A stretch of DNA of 7,581 bases, taken from the NCBI GenBank assembly GCA_964565705.1, contig CAZMGD010000153.1:1-7581 (forward strand), written 5' to 3'. Below are positions 1 through 5,799 of the stretch, one piece after another. Both the position numbers and the translations under genes were made by a program. Position 1 is the stretch's first letter. Each line of letters opens with the position of its first letter. This DNA comes from CAZMGD01 sp964565705. Lineage in GTDB: Bacteria; Actinomycetota; Acidimicrobiia; Acidimicrobiales; Ilumatobacteraceae. The notes under the pieces were generated by a model. It had not been told where the DNA came from. It saw nothing but the letters and a program-made list of their open reading frames with translations, and ran no database searches.

Positions 1-522
1 CACGTCGCCCACGTCGTGCACGAGGTGCTCGACGAGCTCGGCGCTGTCGGCTGGCCGAAGACGTCCGGCGGCAAGGGCGTGCACATCTACGTCCGCATCG
101 CGCCCGACCACGGCTTCTCCGACGTGCGCCGGGCGGCGCTCGCCTTCGCCCGCGAGGTGGAGCGGCGGGCACCCATCGACGTCACCACGACCTGGTGGCG
201 CAAGGACCGGGACCCGGCGGCACTGTTCGTCGACTACAACCAGAACGCCCGCGACCACACGATGGCGGCCGCCTACTCGGTCCGCGGCGTGCCCGACGCA
301 CGGGTGTCGACCCCGATCCGTTGGGACGAGGTCGACGACGTCGAACCGGCCGACCTGACGATGGCGACCGTGCCTGCCCGCGTCGCCCAGCTCGGCGACC
401 TGCACGCCGGCATCGACGACGCCGTGTTCGACATCTCCCCGCTACTGGAGTGGGCCGAGCGCGACGCCCGCGAAGGAGCTGCCGACGCGCCCGACGACGA
501 TCCCGGAGGACACGATCAGTGA
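1..522 (+). CDS. LigD-type DNA polymerase/primase domain protein (C-terminal part, 5' end outside window)
   Basis: The reading frame is open from base 1 and ends in TGA at 520-522, so only the last 173 residues are present. They match the C-terminal half of the archaeo-eukaryotic-primase-like polymerase domain of LigD, which adds or fills in nucleotides at double-strand breaks during non-homologous end joining. The visible hallmarks are PKTSGGKGVHIYV (residues 19-31, with H28 in the nucleotide-binding segment), then LFVDYNQNARDHT with D78, the expected third metal-binding aspartate, and AAAYSVRG followed by STPIRWDEV. The first two catalytic aspartates (DxD) would lie upstream of the window. 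The protein stops soon after the polymerase domain with an acidic tail. It is therefore either a stand-alone polymerase protein or one whose ligase part is N-terminal; it is not the mycobacterial Pol-nuclease-ligase order. It overlaps the next gene by 4 bases (GTGA). Family assignment is firm; the full architecture is unknown. Confidence 0.88.
   Translation, partial: HVAHVVHEVLDELGAVGWPKTSGGKGVHIYVRIAPDHGFSDVRRAALAFAREVERRAPIDVTTTWWRKDRDPAALFVDYNQNARDHTMAAAYSVRGVPDARVSTPIRWDEVDDVEPADLTMATVPARVAQLGDLHAGIDDAVFDISPLLEWAERDAREGAADAPDDDPGGHDQ
505..510 (+). promoter_or_regulatory. Shine-Dalgarno site for the downstream kinase gene
   Basis: GGAGGA lies 8 bases before the GTG at 519, inside the last codons of the LigD-type gene. 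It is the clearest ribosome-binding site on the plus strand and decides the start at 519 over the long upstream extension of the same frame. Confidence 0.7.
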
Positions 523-1574
523 GGACGCCCGAGACCTGGCCGGTCACCGCTGAGGACCTCACTGCCGATTGGCTGTCCGCGGCGCTCGGCGAGACGGTGC
601 GGTCGGTCGCGATCGTCGACCGCCACGAGCTGACCAACTCGCACGCCCGGCTCCGGCTGGACCTCGCCGACGGCCGCACGCTGACGACGTTCGCCAAGCT
701 GCCGCCGATCGACCCGTCGCGACGTGACGCGATCATCGCCACGATGATGGGCCGGCGTGAGGCGCTGTTCTACGCCGAGCTGGCGCCGTTGCTCTCGATG
801 CGCGTCCCGCACACGTACGCGGCGCTGTCCGATGATGCCGGCATGTTCGTCGTGCTGCTCGAGGATCTCGAGGTGACCGGGTGCGCGGTCTCCGACGGCA
901 CGTGGGGCGTGCCGCCCGACGCTGCGGCGGGGGCCCTTGCCGACCTCGCCGAGATGCACGCCCGGTTCGAGGACCCGGCGGCGCGCCGGGCGGTCGCGCC
1001 GTGGGCGACGGTCAGCAAGCCATCGAACACCTACGGCGCGCCGATGCTGCGCCACGGCATCGAGCACCACCGCGACCGGCTCACCGATTCGTTCGTCGCG
1101 ATCGCCGAGCTGTACTGCGAGCGCCACGCGGAGGTGCAGGAGGTGTGGCACCAGGGACCGCACACGCTGATCCACGGCGACACGCACATCGGCAACCTGT
1201 TCCTCGACGGTGAACGGGTCGGGTTCCTCGACTGGGGGATCATCAACGTCAACACCCCGATGCGCGACGTCAGCTACTTCCTGACGATGGCGATGCAGAT
1301 CGAGGATCGCCGCGCCCACGAGCGCGATCTCCTGCGCGAGTACCTCGCCGTGCGCGCGGCGGCGGGCGCCTCGCCGATCTCCTTCGACGAGGCGTGGACG
1401 GCGCACCGCCAGCACGCCGCCTACAACGTGCCCGCCTCGTGCCAGGTCGTGACGTTCCCCGAGGACGCGTCGCCGCGGCGTCGCGTGTTCGCCGACGCGT
1501 TCCTCGATCGCGCCCAGGCGTCGCTCGATGACCTGGAAGCGGTTGCCGCCTTGCGCGAGGCTGGCCTGTCGTGA
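519..1574 (+). CDS. Aminoglycoside phosphotransferase / ecdysteroid-kinase-like family kinase
   Basis: This 351-residue protein belongs to the kinase-like superfamily that phosphorylates small molecules. The catalytic-loop Brenner motif is intact: HGDTHIGN with H219, D221 and N226. It is followed by the metal-binding FLDWG with D238. K60 in TTFAKLPP is a likely ATP-contacting lysine, and EDLE near residues 118-121 fits the hinge region. There is no signal peptide or membrane segment, so it is cytoplasmic. The substrate cannot be read from the sequence. Members of this group include aminoglycoside, choline and ecdysteroid kinases, and many actinobacterial homologues are uncharacterised, so calling it a resistance gene would be unjustified. 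The GTG start at 519 overlaps the upstream TGA (GTGA) and has a good Shine-Dalgarno site. The same frame stays open upstream to 195, but that part overlaps the LigD-type gene and is low-complexity Arg-rich sequence. The 3' end overlaps the next gene by 4 bases. Confidence 0.85.
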   Translation: MRTPETWPVTAEDLTADWLSAALGETVRSVAIVDRHELTNSHARLRLDLADGRTLTTFAKLPPIDPSRRDAIIATMMGRREALFYAELAPLLSMRVPHTYAALSDDAGMFVVLLEDLEVTGCAVSDGTWGVPPDAAAGALADLAEMHARFEDPAARRAVAPWATVSKPSNTYGAPMLRHGIEHHRDRLTDSFVAIAELYCERHAEVQEVWHQGPHTLIHGDTHIGNLFLDGERVGFLDWGIINVNTPMRDVSYFLTMAMQIEDRRAHERDLLREYLAVRAAAGASPISFDEAWTAHRQHAAYNVPASCQVVTFPEDASPRRRVFADAFLDRAQASLDDLEAVAALREAGLS

Positions 1575-2125
1575 CCCTCGACCCAGCGGCGGCGGCCCGA
1601 CGGCTGGGCCGCACGATCAAGCAGGCTGCGACGACGCTGCAGCAGGAGTATGCAGCCGGGCGGCGCGGTGACGATTCGCCGGTCACGCCGATCTACGGAA
1701 CGCCGAAGCAGCAGCTCGACGCCGTGCTCGCGGCGATGCGCAAGCAGCCCGACCGCGAGCCGGCGGCGCCGGTCGACGACGCCGACGTGCAGGCCGCGGC
1801 TGATGCGCTGCGCACCGTGGACTGGCAGCAGGTCAAAGCGGCCACCGCCAACACGGCGAGCGGCGCCACGGACGCGATGCGGACGATGGCGTCGCACGTC
1901 GACTGGGCCAAGGTGCAGCCGGTCGCCGCCCAGGTGTCGAGCGCGCTGATCGCCGCCGTCGCCGCCGGCAAGATCCCCGTCGGCGGCCGGCTCGGCCCGG
2001 TGGTGGCCAAGGCGCTCGACGACTCGGGTGTGCTGTCGCAGCAGATCGGCCAGCGGCTCGTCGAGGACGAGGCCCCGCTGCCGCCCGACTTCCGCTACGT
2101 CATCGACACCACGGCCACACCGTGA
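1571..2125 (+). CDS. Hypothetical Ala-rich protein with an internal repeat
   Basis: This 184-residue protein matches no family I recognise. The GTG start at 1571 overlaps the kinase stop (GTGA). A weak purine-rich GCGAGG lies about ten bases upstream. The N-terminus (about residues 8-30) is basic and probably helical. A linker at 60-72 is rich in Pro, Ala and Asp. The centre carries a degenerate duplication: DALRTVDWQQVK (78-89) and DAMRTMASHVDWAKVQ (101-116), each followed by an Ala/Ser/Thr-rich stretch. Residues 117-135 are Ala/Val-rich and mildly hydrophobic, but too interrupted for a convincing membrane helix. There is no signal peptide. The coding frame is supported by its tight fit between two coupled genes and by codon use like its neighbours. 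Function is unknown; position suggests co-expression with the kinase and methyltransferase. Confidence 0.75.
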   Translation: MTLDPAAAARRLGRTIKQAATTLQQEYAAGRRGDDSPVTPIYGTPKQQLDAVLAAMRKQPDREPAAPVDDADVQAAADALRTVDWQQVKAATANTASGATDAMRTMASHVDWAKVQPVAAQVSSALIAAVAAGKIPVGGRLGPVVAKALDDSGVLSQQIGQRLVEDEAPLPPDFRYVIDTTATP

Positions 2126-2970
2126 CGGCCACACGACAGGCGCTCGCCGCGCTCGCCACCGGCGAGCGCACGTCCGCGCGGTCGGCACTGGAGCGGGCCC
2201 CGGGTGACAGCGAACTGGCACGGGCGCTGATCCGCTTCCTCGACGCCGAGCGTGCGGACGGCGTGTACGACGAACCGACCGCGTTCGAGGCGTTCATCGA
2301 CCACGGCGACAACCCCGAGCTGTACCGGCGCACGATCGAACTGCTCGCCGGGATCCACGCCGATGCCGCTCCGGCCGCGGTGGCCGACATCGGGTGCGGT
2401 GACGGTCGCGTGACCGCCGCCGTACTCGGTGCCTCGACGCGCCGGGTGGATCTGGTGGAGCCGTCGGCGACGTTGCTGCAACAGGCGGTGGAGACGGTCG
2501 CTCGCCCGGGCATGGAGGTCGTGGCTCATCCGTGCGGTGCCAGCGAGCTCGACGCCGAGGTCGACCCGGACCAGCACTGGGACGTCGTGCAGTCGACGTA
2601 CGCGTTGCACACCACGCAACCGGCCGAGCGGCCTGCGCTGCTCACCTGGCTCGCCACCCGGTGCGACCGGCTCCTGATCGTCGAGTTCGACACGCCCTCG
2701 CTCGAAGACGGCTCCGACGCGCACGTCGCTCACCTCGCCGAACGCTACGAGGCCGGGGTGCGTGAGTACCTCGACCACCCCGAGGCGATCGACGGGTTCC
2801 TGATGCCCGTCCTCGTCGGCCAGCTCGACCCGTCGACCCCGCGCGTCACGTTCGAGCAGCCGATCGCCGGCTGGGAACGCGAGCTGCAGGTGTGCGGTTT
2901 CCGGACGACCACGGTGCCCGTGTTCGACCACTGGTGGGCGCCCGCCGTCCTGATCGACGCTCAGGTGTGA
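2122..2970 (+). CDS. Class I SAM-dependent methyltransferase
   Basis: This 282-residue cytoplasmic protein has a Rossmann-fold methyltransferase core. Motif I is VADIGCGDGR (residues 87-96), the glycine-rich SAM-binding loop. The acidic residue closing strand 2 is E113 in DLVEPS. The strand-4 region is HWDVVQSTYALH (152-163), and a later strand is LLIVEFD (184-190). An N-terminal extension of about 80 mostly helical residues precedes the core and a C-terminal region (FDHWWAPAVLIDA) follows it; these parts usually set substrate choice, and I cannot name the substrate. The GTG start at 2122 overlaps the upstream stop (GTGA). No Shine-Dalgarno site is evident, so translation probably depends on coupling to the preceding gene. 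The 3' end converges with the Fur-family gene on the other strand, and the two overlap by 10 bp. Confidence 0.87.
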   Translation: MTATRQALAALATGERTSARSALERAPGDSELARALIRFLDAERADGVYDEPTAFEAFIDHGDNPELYRRTIELLAGIHADAAPAAVADIGCGDGRVTAAVLGASTRRVDLVEPSATLLQQAVETVARPGMEVVAHPCGASELDAEVDPDQHWDVVQSTYALHTTQPAERPALLTWLATRCDRLLIVEFDTPSLEDGSDAHVAHLAERYEAGVREYLDHPEAIDGFLMPVLVGQLDPSTPRVTFEQPIAGWERELQVCGFRTTTVPVFDHWWAPAVLIDAQV

Positions 2971-3410
2971 TCGACGCAGTGGCCCGACACCGCGAAGTGG
3001 TGCAGGTCCAGCACGACGCCGTAGCGATCCTCGATCGATGACGCCAGCTCGGCGAACTCGACGGCGGGCACCAGGGTGACCTGCTCGCAGATGTCGCAGA
3101 GCACGGTCACGGTGGCCGGGCCGAGCAGCCGGTAGATCGCCGGACCGTGCCCGAGGTGCACGTGCTCCACGACGCCGACGTCTTCCAGCTGGCCGAGCGT
3201 CCGGTACACCGTCGTCAGGTCGATGTGCGGCAGCTCGCCAACGAGGTGGTCGGCGGTCACCCCGTCCGGGCTGCCGTACAGCGCCGACACGATCGCCCGC
3301 TTCGCCGACGTGACCCGTCCACCGGTCTGGCGCACCCGGGCCAGCGCCGAGTCCACGTCCGCCGGCGAGTGATCCGTCGTCTGGTGGTGAGGCCGCGCCA
3401 CACCTCGCAC
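2961..3410 (-). CDS. Fur-family metal-responsive transcriptional regulator, divergent metal sites
   Basis: This 149-residue protein is a DNA-binding repressor of the Fur/Zur/Nur/PerR type. The N-terminal winged helix includes RVTSAKRAIVSAL (32-44) and the recognition-helix signature IDLTTVYRTLGQLEDVGVV (63-81). The dimerisation domain follows, with LGHGPAIYRL (86-95), one CxxC (C105, C108) and a C-terminal HHFAVSGHCVDH (137-148). Two features are unusual. The His-rich motif normally just before the first CxxC reads GPATVTV, and the last Cys pair is CxxH (C145, H148). H83, H85, H88, H137 and H138 remain as possible ligands. Which metal it senses cannot be told. GTG at 3408-3410 is the longest start; GTG at 3399-3401 would shorten it by three residues. 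It follows the urease genes on the same strand and converges with the methyltransferase. Confidence 0.85.
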   Translation of the reverse strand: MRGVARPHHQTTDHSPADVDSALARVRQTGGRVTSAKRAIVSALYGSPDGVTADHLVGELPHIDLTTVYRTLGQLEDVGVVEHVHLGHGPAIYRLLGPATVTVLCDICEQVTLVPAVEFAELASSIEDRYGVVLDLHHFAVSGHCVDHT

Positions 3411-3414
3411 TGTA
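3409..3414 (-). promoter_or_regulatory. Possible -10 element for the Fur-family gene
   Basis: Reading the minus strand, TACAGT fits the actinobacterial TAnnnT -10 pattern. Transcription starting about seven bases downstream would begin at or next to the GTG at 3399-3401, giving a leaderless message. No convincing -35 hexamer lies upstream (the sequence at a 17-18 base spacing is CACCTTC), and no Shine-Dalgarno site precedes either GTG. This is a weak, inferred call. Confidence 0.22.
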
Positions 3415-3443
3415 CGCGTCCGGGTCTGAAGGAAGGTGCCGGT

Positions 3444-3497
3444 CCGAAAGACGTCAGATCGCTGTGATCCAGGCGGCGGGCCGCCGACGTCTTTCAG
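3444..3497. repeat. Inverted-repeat element able to form a three-way junction
   Basis: Outer arms: GAAAGACGTC at 3446-3455 is the exact reverse complement of GACGTCTTTC at 3486-3495. The match extends to 12 bp with one mismatch (3444-3455 with 3486-3497). The 30 bases between the arms hold two smaller hairpins: GATC-GCTGT-GATC (3457-3469) and GGCGG-CGGG-CCGCC (3472-3485). Only A3456 and C3470-A3471 are left unpaired at the junction. It lies about 30 bases past the ureD stop and upstream of the Fur-family start, so it may act as a terminator or attenuator of the urease transcript, an operator, or a DNA cruciform. There is no U-run after it on either strand, so it is not a textbook intrinsic terminator. 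The repeat is directly visible; any function is inferred. Confidence 0.65.
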
Positions 3498-3527
3498 AAT
3501 GGTGGTTTCATTCAGTTCGGCACACCG

Positions 3528-4478
3528 TCAGTACTTGCGCGGTGGGGGTGGGGGAGCGCCCGTCAGGGCGACGCGGGCGGTCTCCCAGACGGTGCGCCCG
3601 ACCGTGGAGACGGTGACGGGGTCGTCGGCGACGACGCGAACCCAGGCGCCGACGTCGCCGGGCAGCGTGCTGACGCCGATGCGGGTGCCGTCGACGACGA
3701 TGGTGAGTGCGGCGTGCAAGGAGTCCGCCAGCGCGCGCGCACCCACGAGCGGCGTCAGCACCAGGAACGTCGAGACGATGTCGCGGCCGTCCATCACGCC
3801 CAGCCCGGCCGCGCGGCCGTCGGGCAGGAGTCGGACCCGGTCGACCACCAGCGGCCGCCCGTCCGGGGCCGACACCTCGAGGTCGCTCGCAAAGGCGTCG
3901 TACTCGTGGCGTTCGCCACGCGACAGGCGCCCGGCGTACACCGTCTCGCCGATCAGGAGCGTCGCCGTCGGCTCCATCGTGACCCGAACGCGCTGGGCGA
4001 AGCGCGATCCGGCGAAGGGGATGACGGGATCGGGCAGGTACTCCAGGAACGAACCTGCGGCGAGATCCAGGTGCACGATGGAGGTCGCGTACCCGTGCTC
4101 CATGCGGTACAGCTTCGTGTGCGCCTGGGTGGTGACGTGGGCCGCCGCGCCCGGCCCGACGCTGATGTCCAGGCGCTGTCGGTCGCCCTGCAGCACGCCG
4201 CCGCCGGTCGTCATCAGCAGCGTGTACGGCAGGTCGGGGCGGGCCTCGTCGTAGTACAGCGGGCGCATGATCTGCAGCGGCGACTTCTGGTAGCGGTGCA
4301 CGAGCTCGGTGCGGTCGCCGCGCCGCTCGTAGGCCAGCTCGAGCACGCCGACCTTGCCCGGGCTCCCGACGGGCAGCGCCGCCGACGCGGTCCCGAATCG
4401 GGCCACCTCCGGCGGGACGCGCGGTGCCTCGAAGTGCGCCGGCTGGAGCCGCAGGCCGCCGTATCCGGTCAACGCCAC
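3528..4478 (-). CDS. ureD: Urease accessory protein UreD (UreH)
   Basis: UreD is the scaffold accessory protein that binds urease apoprotein and, with UreF and UreG, forms the complex that delivers nickel to the active site. This 316-residue protein shows family motifs in order: the LPVGSPGKVGVLEL region (35-48), RPLYYDE (72-78), MTTGGGVLQGDR (89-100), HVTTQAHTKLYR (114-125) and FLEYLPDPVIPF (144-155). These resemble the GGGVLQGDR branch of UreD rather than the enterobacterial form. The C-terminus ends in a short polyproline run before RKY, which makes the G-rich tract on the plus strand near 3541. The GTG start at 4476-4478 lies inside the last codons of ureG, giving a 10-base overlap without a Shine-Dalgarno site, so translational coupling is likely. 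It is the last urease gene; the next gene on this strand is the Fur-family regulator, 117 bp away. Confidence 0.93.
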   Translation of the reverse strand: MALTGYGGLRLQPAHFEAPRVPPEVARFGTASAALPVGSPGKVGVLELAYERRGDRTELVHRYQKSPLQIMRPLYYDEARPDLPYTLLMTTGGGVLQGDRQRLDISVGPGAAAHVTTQAHTKLYRMEHGYATSIVHLDLAAGSFLEYLPDPVIPFAGSRFAQRVRVTMEPTATLLIGETVYAGRLSRGERHEYDAFASDLEVSAPDGRPLVVDRVRLLPDGRAAGLGVMDGRDIVSTFLVLTPLVGARALADSLHAALTIVVDGTRIGVSTLPGDVGAWVRVVADDPVTVSTVGRTVWETARVALTGAPPPPPRKY

Positions 4479-5080
4479 AGCGCGAGGATCCGGTCGTGCA
4501 GCTCCTGCACGCCGTCACCCTCCAGCGAGTTCGTCAGCACGACCGGCTTGCCGGCGCGCACCGCGTGCGCGTCGCGTTCCATCACCGCGAGGTCGGTGCG
4601 CACGTACTGGGCGATGTCGATCTTGTTGATGACGAGGATGTCGCTGTCGGTGATGCCGGGCCCGCGCTTGCGCGGCATCTTCTCGCCCTCGGACGTGTCG
4701 AGCACGAACACGAAGACGTCGGCGAGGGCACGGGAGAACGTGAGCGTCAGGTTGTCGCCCCCCGATTCGTAGATCAGCGTGTCGATGTCGGGGAAGCGCT
4801 CGAGCATCTCCTCGCCGGCAGCGAGGTTCATCGTCGGGTCGTCGCGCACCGCGGTGTGCGGGCAGGCCCCGGTCTCGACGCCGACCACGCGGTCGGGGTC
4901 GAGGATGCCGGCCAGCTCGCGGCGCACGTGGTGGGCGTCCTCCTGGGTGTAGATGTCGTTGGTGATCACGCCGGGCGACCTGCCCCCGGCGATCAGCACC
5001 GGCACCAGCGCCTCGGTGAGCGCGGTCTTGCCCGAGCCGACCGGTCCGCCGATGCCGATCCGCAGCACGTCCTCGGTCAT
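4469..5080 (-). CDS. ureG: Urease accessory GTPase UreG
   Basis: UreG is a SIMIBI-class GTPase whose GTP-dependent dimer carries nickel to the urease apoenzyme. The 203-residue protein is full length for the family. Motifs seen: P-loop GGPVGSGKT (11-19), TNDIYTQEDA (40-49), the metal-binding CPH (C73-P74-H75), YESGGDNL (104-111), EGEKMPRKRGPGIT (131-144) and the guanine-specificity NKID (152-155). The ATG at 5078-5080 is chosen because GAGGAG sits ten bases upstream and the protein then begins directly before the P-loop strand. The open frame extends further upstream to 5392, but that part is an Arg-rich shadow of ureF. The N-terminus lacks the His-rich stretch found in some UreG proteins. 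The start lies 17 bases after the ureF stop, and the end overlaps ureD by 10 bases. Confidence 0.96.
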   Translation of the reverse strand: MTEDVLRIGIGGPVGSGKTALTEALVPVLIAGGRSPGVITNDIYTQEDAHHVRRELAGILDPDRVVGVETGACPHTAVRDDPTMNLAAGEEMLERFPDIDTLIYESGGDNLTLTFSRALADVFVFVLDTSEGEKMPRKRGPGITDSDILVINKIDIAQYVRTDLAVMERDAHAVRAGKPVVLTNSLEGDGVQELHDRILALWR

Positions 5081-5090
5081 GTCGTGATCG

Positions 5091-5096
5091 CTCCTC
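5091..5096 (-). promoter_or_regulatory. Shine-Dalgarno site for ureG
   Basis: On the minus strand GAGGAG is ten bases before the ureG ATG, in the 17-base gap after the ureF stop. It is the only strong ribosome-binding site in the visible urease genes; ureC, ureF and ureD appear to rely on overlap or very short spacing. UreG may therefore be translated more independently of its neighbours. Confidence 0.65.
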
Positions 5097-5097
5097 G

Positions 5098-5793
5098 TCA
5101 GCTGGCGAACAGGCGGGCGTCGGCGCGCTCGTGGTGGGCGGAGGAGACGTCGGCCATCGGGGCGAAGCCGCCCAGGTCGTCGATCGATCGGCCGAGCGCG
5201 TCGGCGGTGACCGCCTCGATCACCGGCGCGGCGCGGCGCAGCAGCACCTGCACCTCGCGGTGGTCGAGCAGCCGGAGCCGCAGCGCGGCACCGGCGAAGC
5301 TGTTGGCGAACGCGAAGAGGTCGGACGCGACCGCTCGCTCGCAGGAGACGCCGGCCGCCGCGTAGCAGAGACCGCTGGCCACCGGCTGACAACCCGGGGC
5401 CTCGCGCGACCGCACCCTGCGGCGGTACTCGGTGAGCACAGCGCCGTCGAAGAGCTGCTCGGCGAGGCCGAGCACGGCGCGGCCGCTGCGGGTGGACGCA
5501 GCTCGCATCTCGGCGCTCAGCTTGGACGCCAGCAGCAGCTGGTCGACCCGCGCGACCGCGTCGACGTCGCCTGCTCCGGCGGCGCGGTGCGCTACCGCGA
5601 GCGCCGTCGCGTCTCCCGGACCGACCGAGGTGACCAAGAGGTCATCGAGCAGGCCGGGTACGCCATCGGCGGTGACGAGCCTCGCCTGCAGGAACCCTTC
5701 CAACCCGTGCGACATCGTGTACAGGCCGCTCGGGAACGCCGAATCCGCCAGCTGCAGGCTGACGAGCAGCTGGGTGAGATCGGTGTCGCGCAC
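5098..5793 (-). CDS. ureF: Urease accessory protein UreF
   Basis: UreF is an all-helical accessory protein that bridges UreD and UreG and acts in the nickel-insertion complex, where it is thought to control fidelity of UreG GTPase action. This 231-residue protein has the typical N-terminal signature LQLADSAFPSGLYTMSHGLE (residues 13-32). It continues as an Ala/Leu-rich helical protein through LASKLSAEMRAASTRSGRA, ERAVASDLFAFANSFAGAA and a C-terminal ending in LFAS, near the usual family length. There is no signal peptide. The GTG start at 5791-5793 follows the ureC stop by only six bases, and no Shine-Dalgarno site is clear, so re-initiation after ureC is likely. The stop codon leaves 17 bases before ureG. 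The gene sits exactly where ureE would be in a ureABCEFG layout. Confidence 0.93.
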   Translation of the reverse strand: MRDTDLTQLLVSLQLADSAFPSGLYTMSHGLEGFLQARLVTADGVPGLLDDLLVTSVGPGDATALAVAHRAAGAGDVDAVARVDQLLLASKLSAEMRAASTRSGRAVLGLAEQLFDGAVLTEYRRRVRSREAPGCQPVASGLCYAAAGVSCERAVASDLFAFANSFAGAALRLRLLDHREVQVLLRRAAPVIEAVTADALGRSIDDLGGFAPMADVSSAHHERADARLFAS

Positions 5794-5799
5794 GATGAC

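Noticed and set aside
195..518. Upstream extension of the kinase frame to an ATG at 195
   Set aside because: It lies fully inside the LigD-type gene, is low-complexity Arg/Gly/Pro sequence, and the GTG at 519 has a GGAGGA site at proper spacing.
516..1415. 299-codon minus-strand open frame opposite the kinase
   Set aside because: Antisense shadow; the plus-strand protein has intact kinase motifs and this one has none.
3457..3469. GATC-GCTGT-GATC palindrome as a Fur-type operator
   Set aside because: The symmetry is imperfect, and it is not AT-rich like known Fur/Zur boxes; it is better described as part of the larger inverted-repeat structure.
3541..3556. G-rich tract as a possible G-quadruplex or regulatory site
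   Set aside because: It simply encodes the polyproline C-terminus of UreD on the other strand; nothing else points to regulation.
3436..4254. 272-codon plus-strand open frame opposite ureD
   Set aside because: Ser/Thr/Arg-rich antisense shadow of ureD with no start signal or family similarity.
5081..5392. N-terminal extension of UreG to 5392
   Set aside because: The extension is an Arg-rich out-of-frame reading of ureF; the ATG at 5080 has a clear GAGGAG site and gives the normal UreG length.
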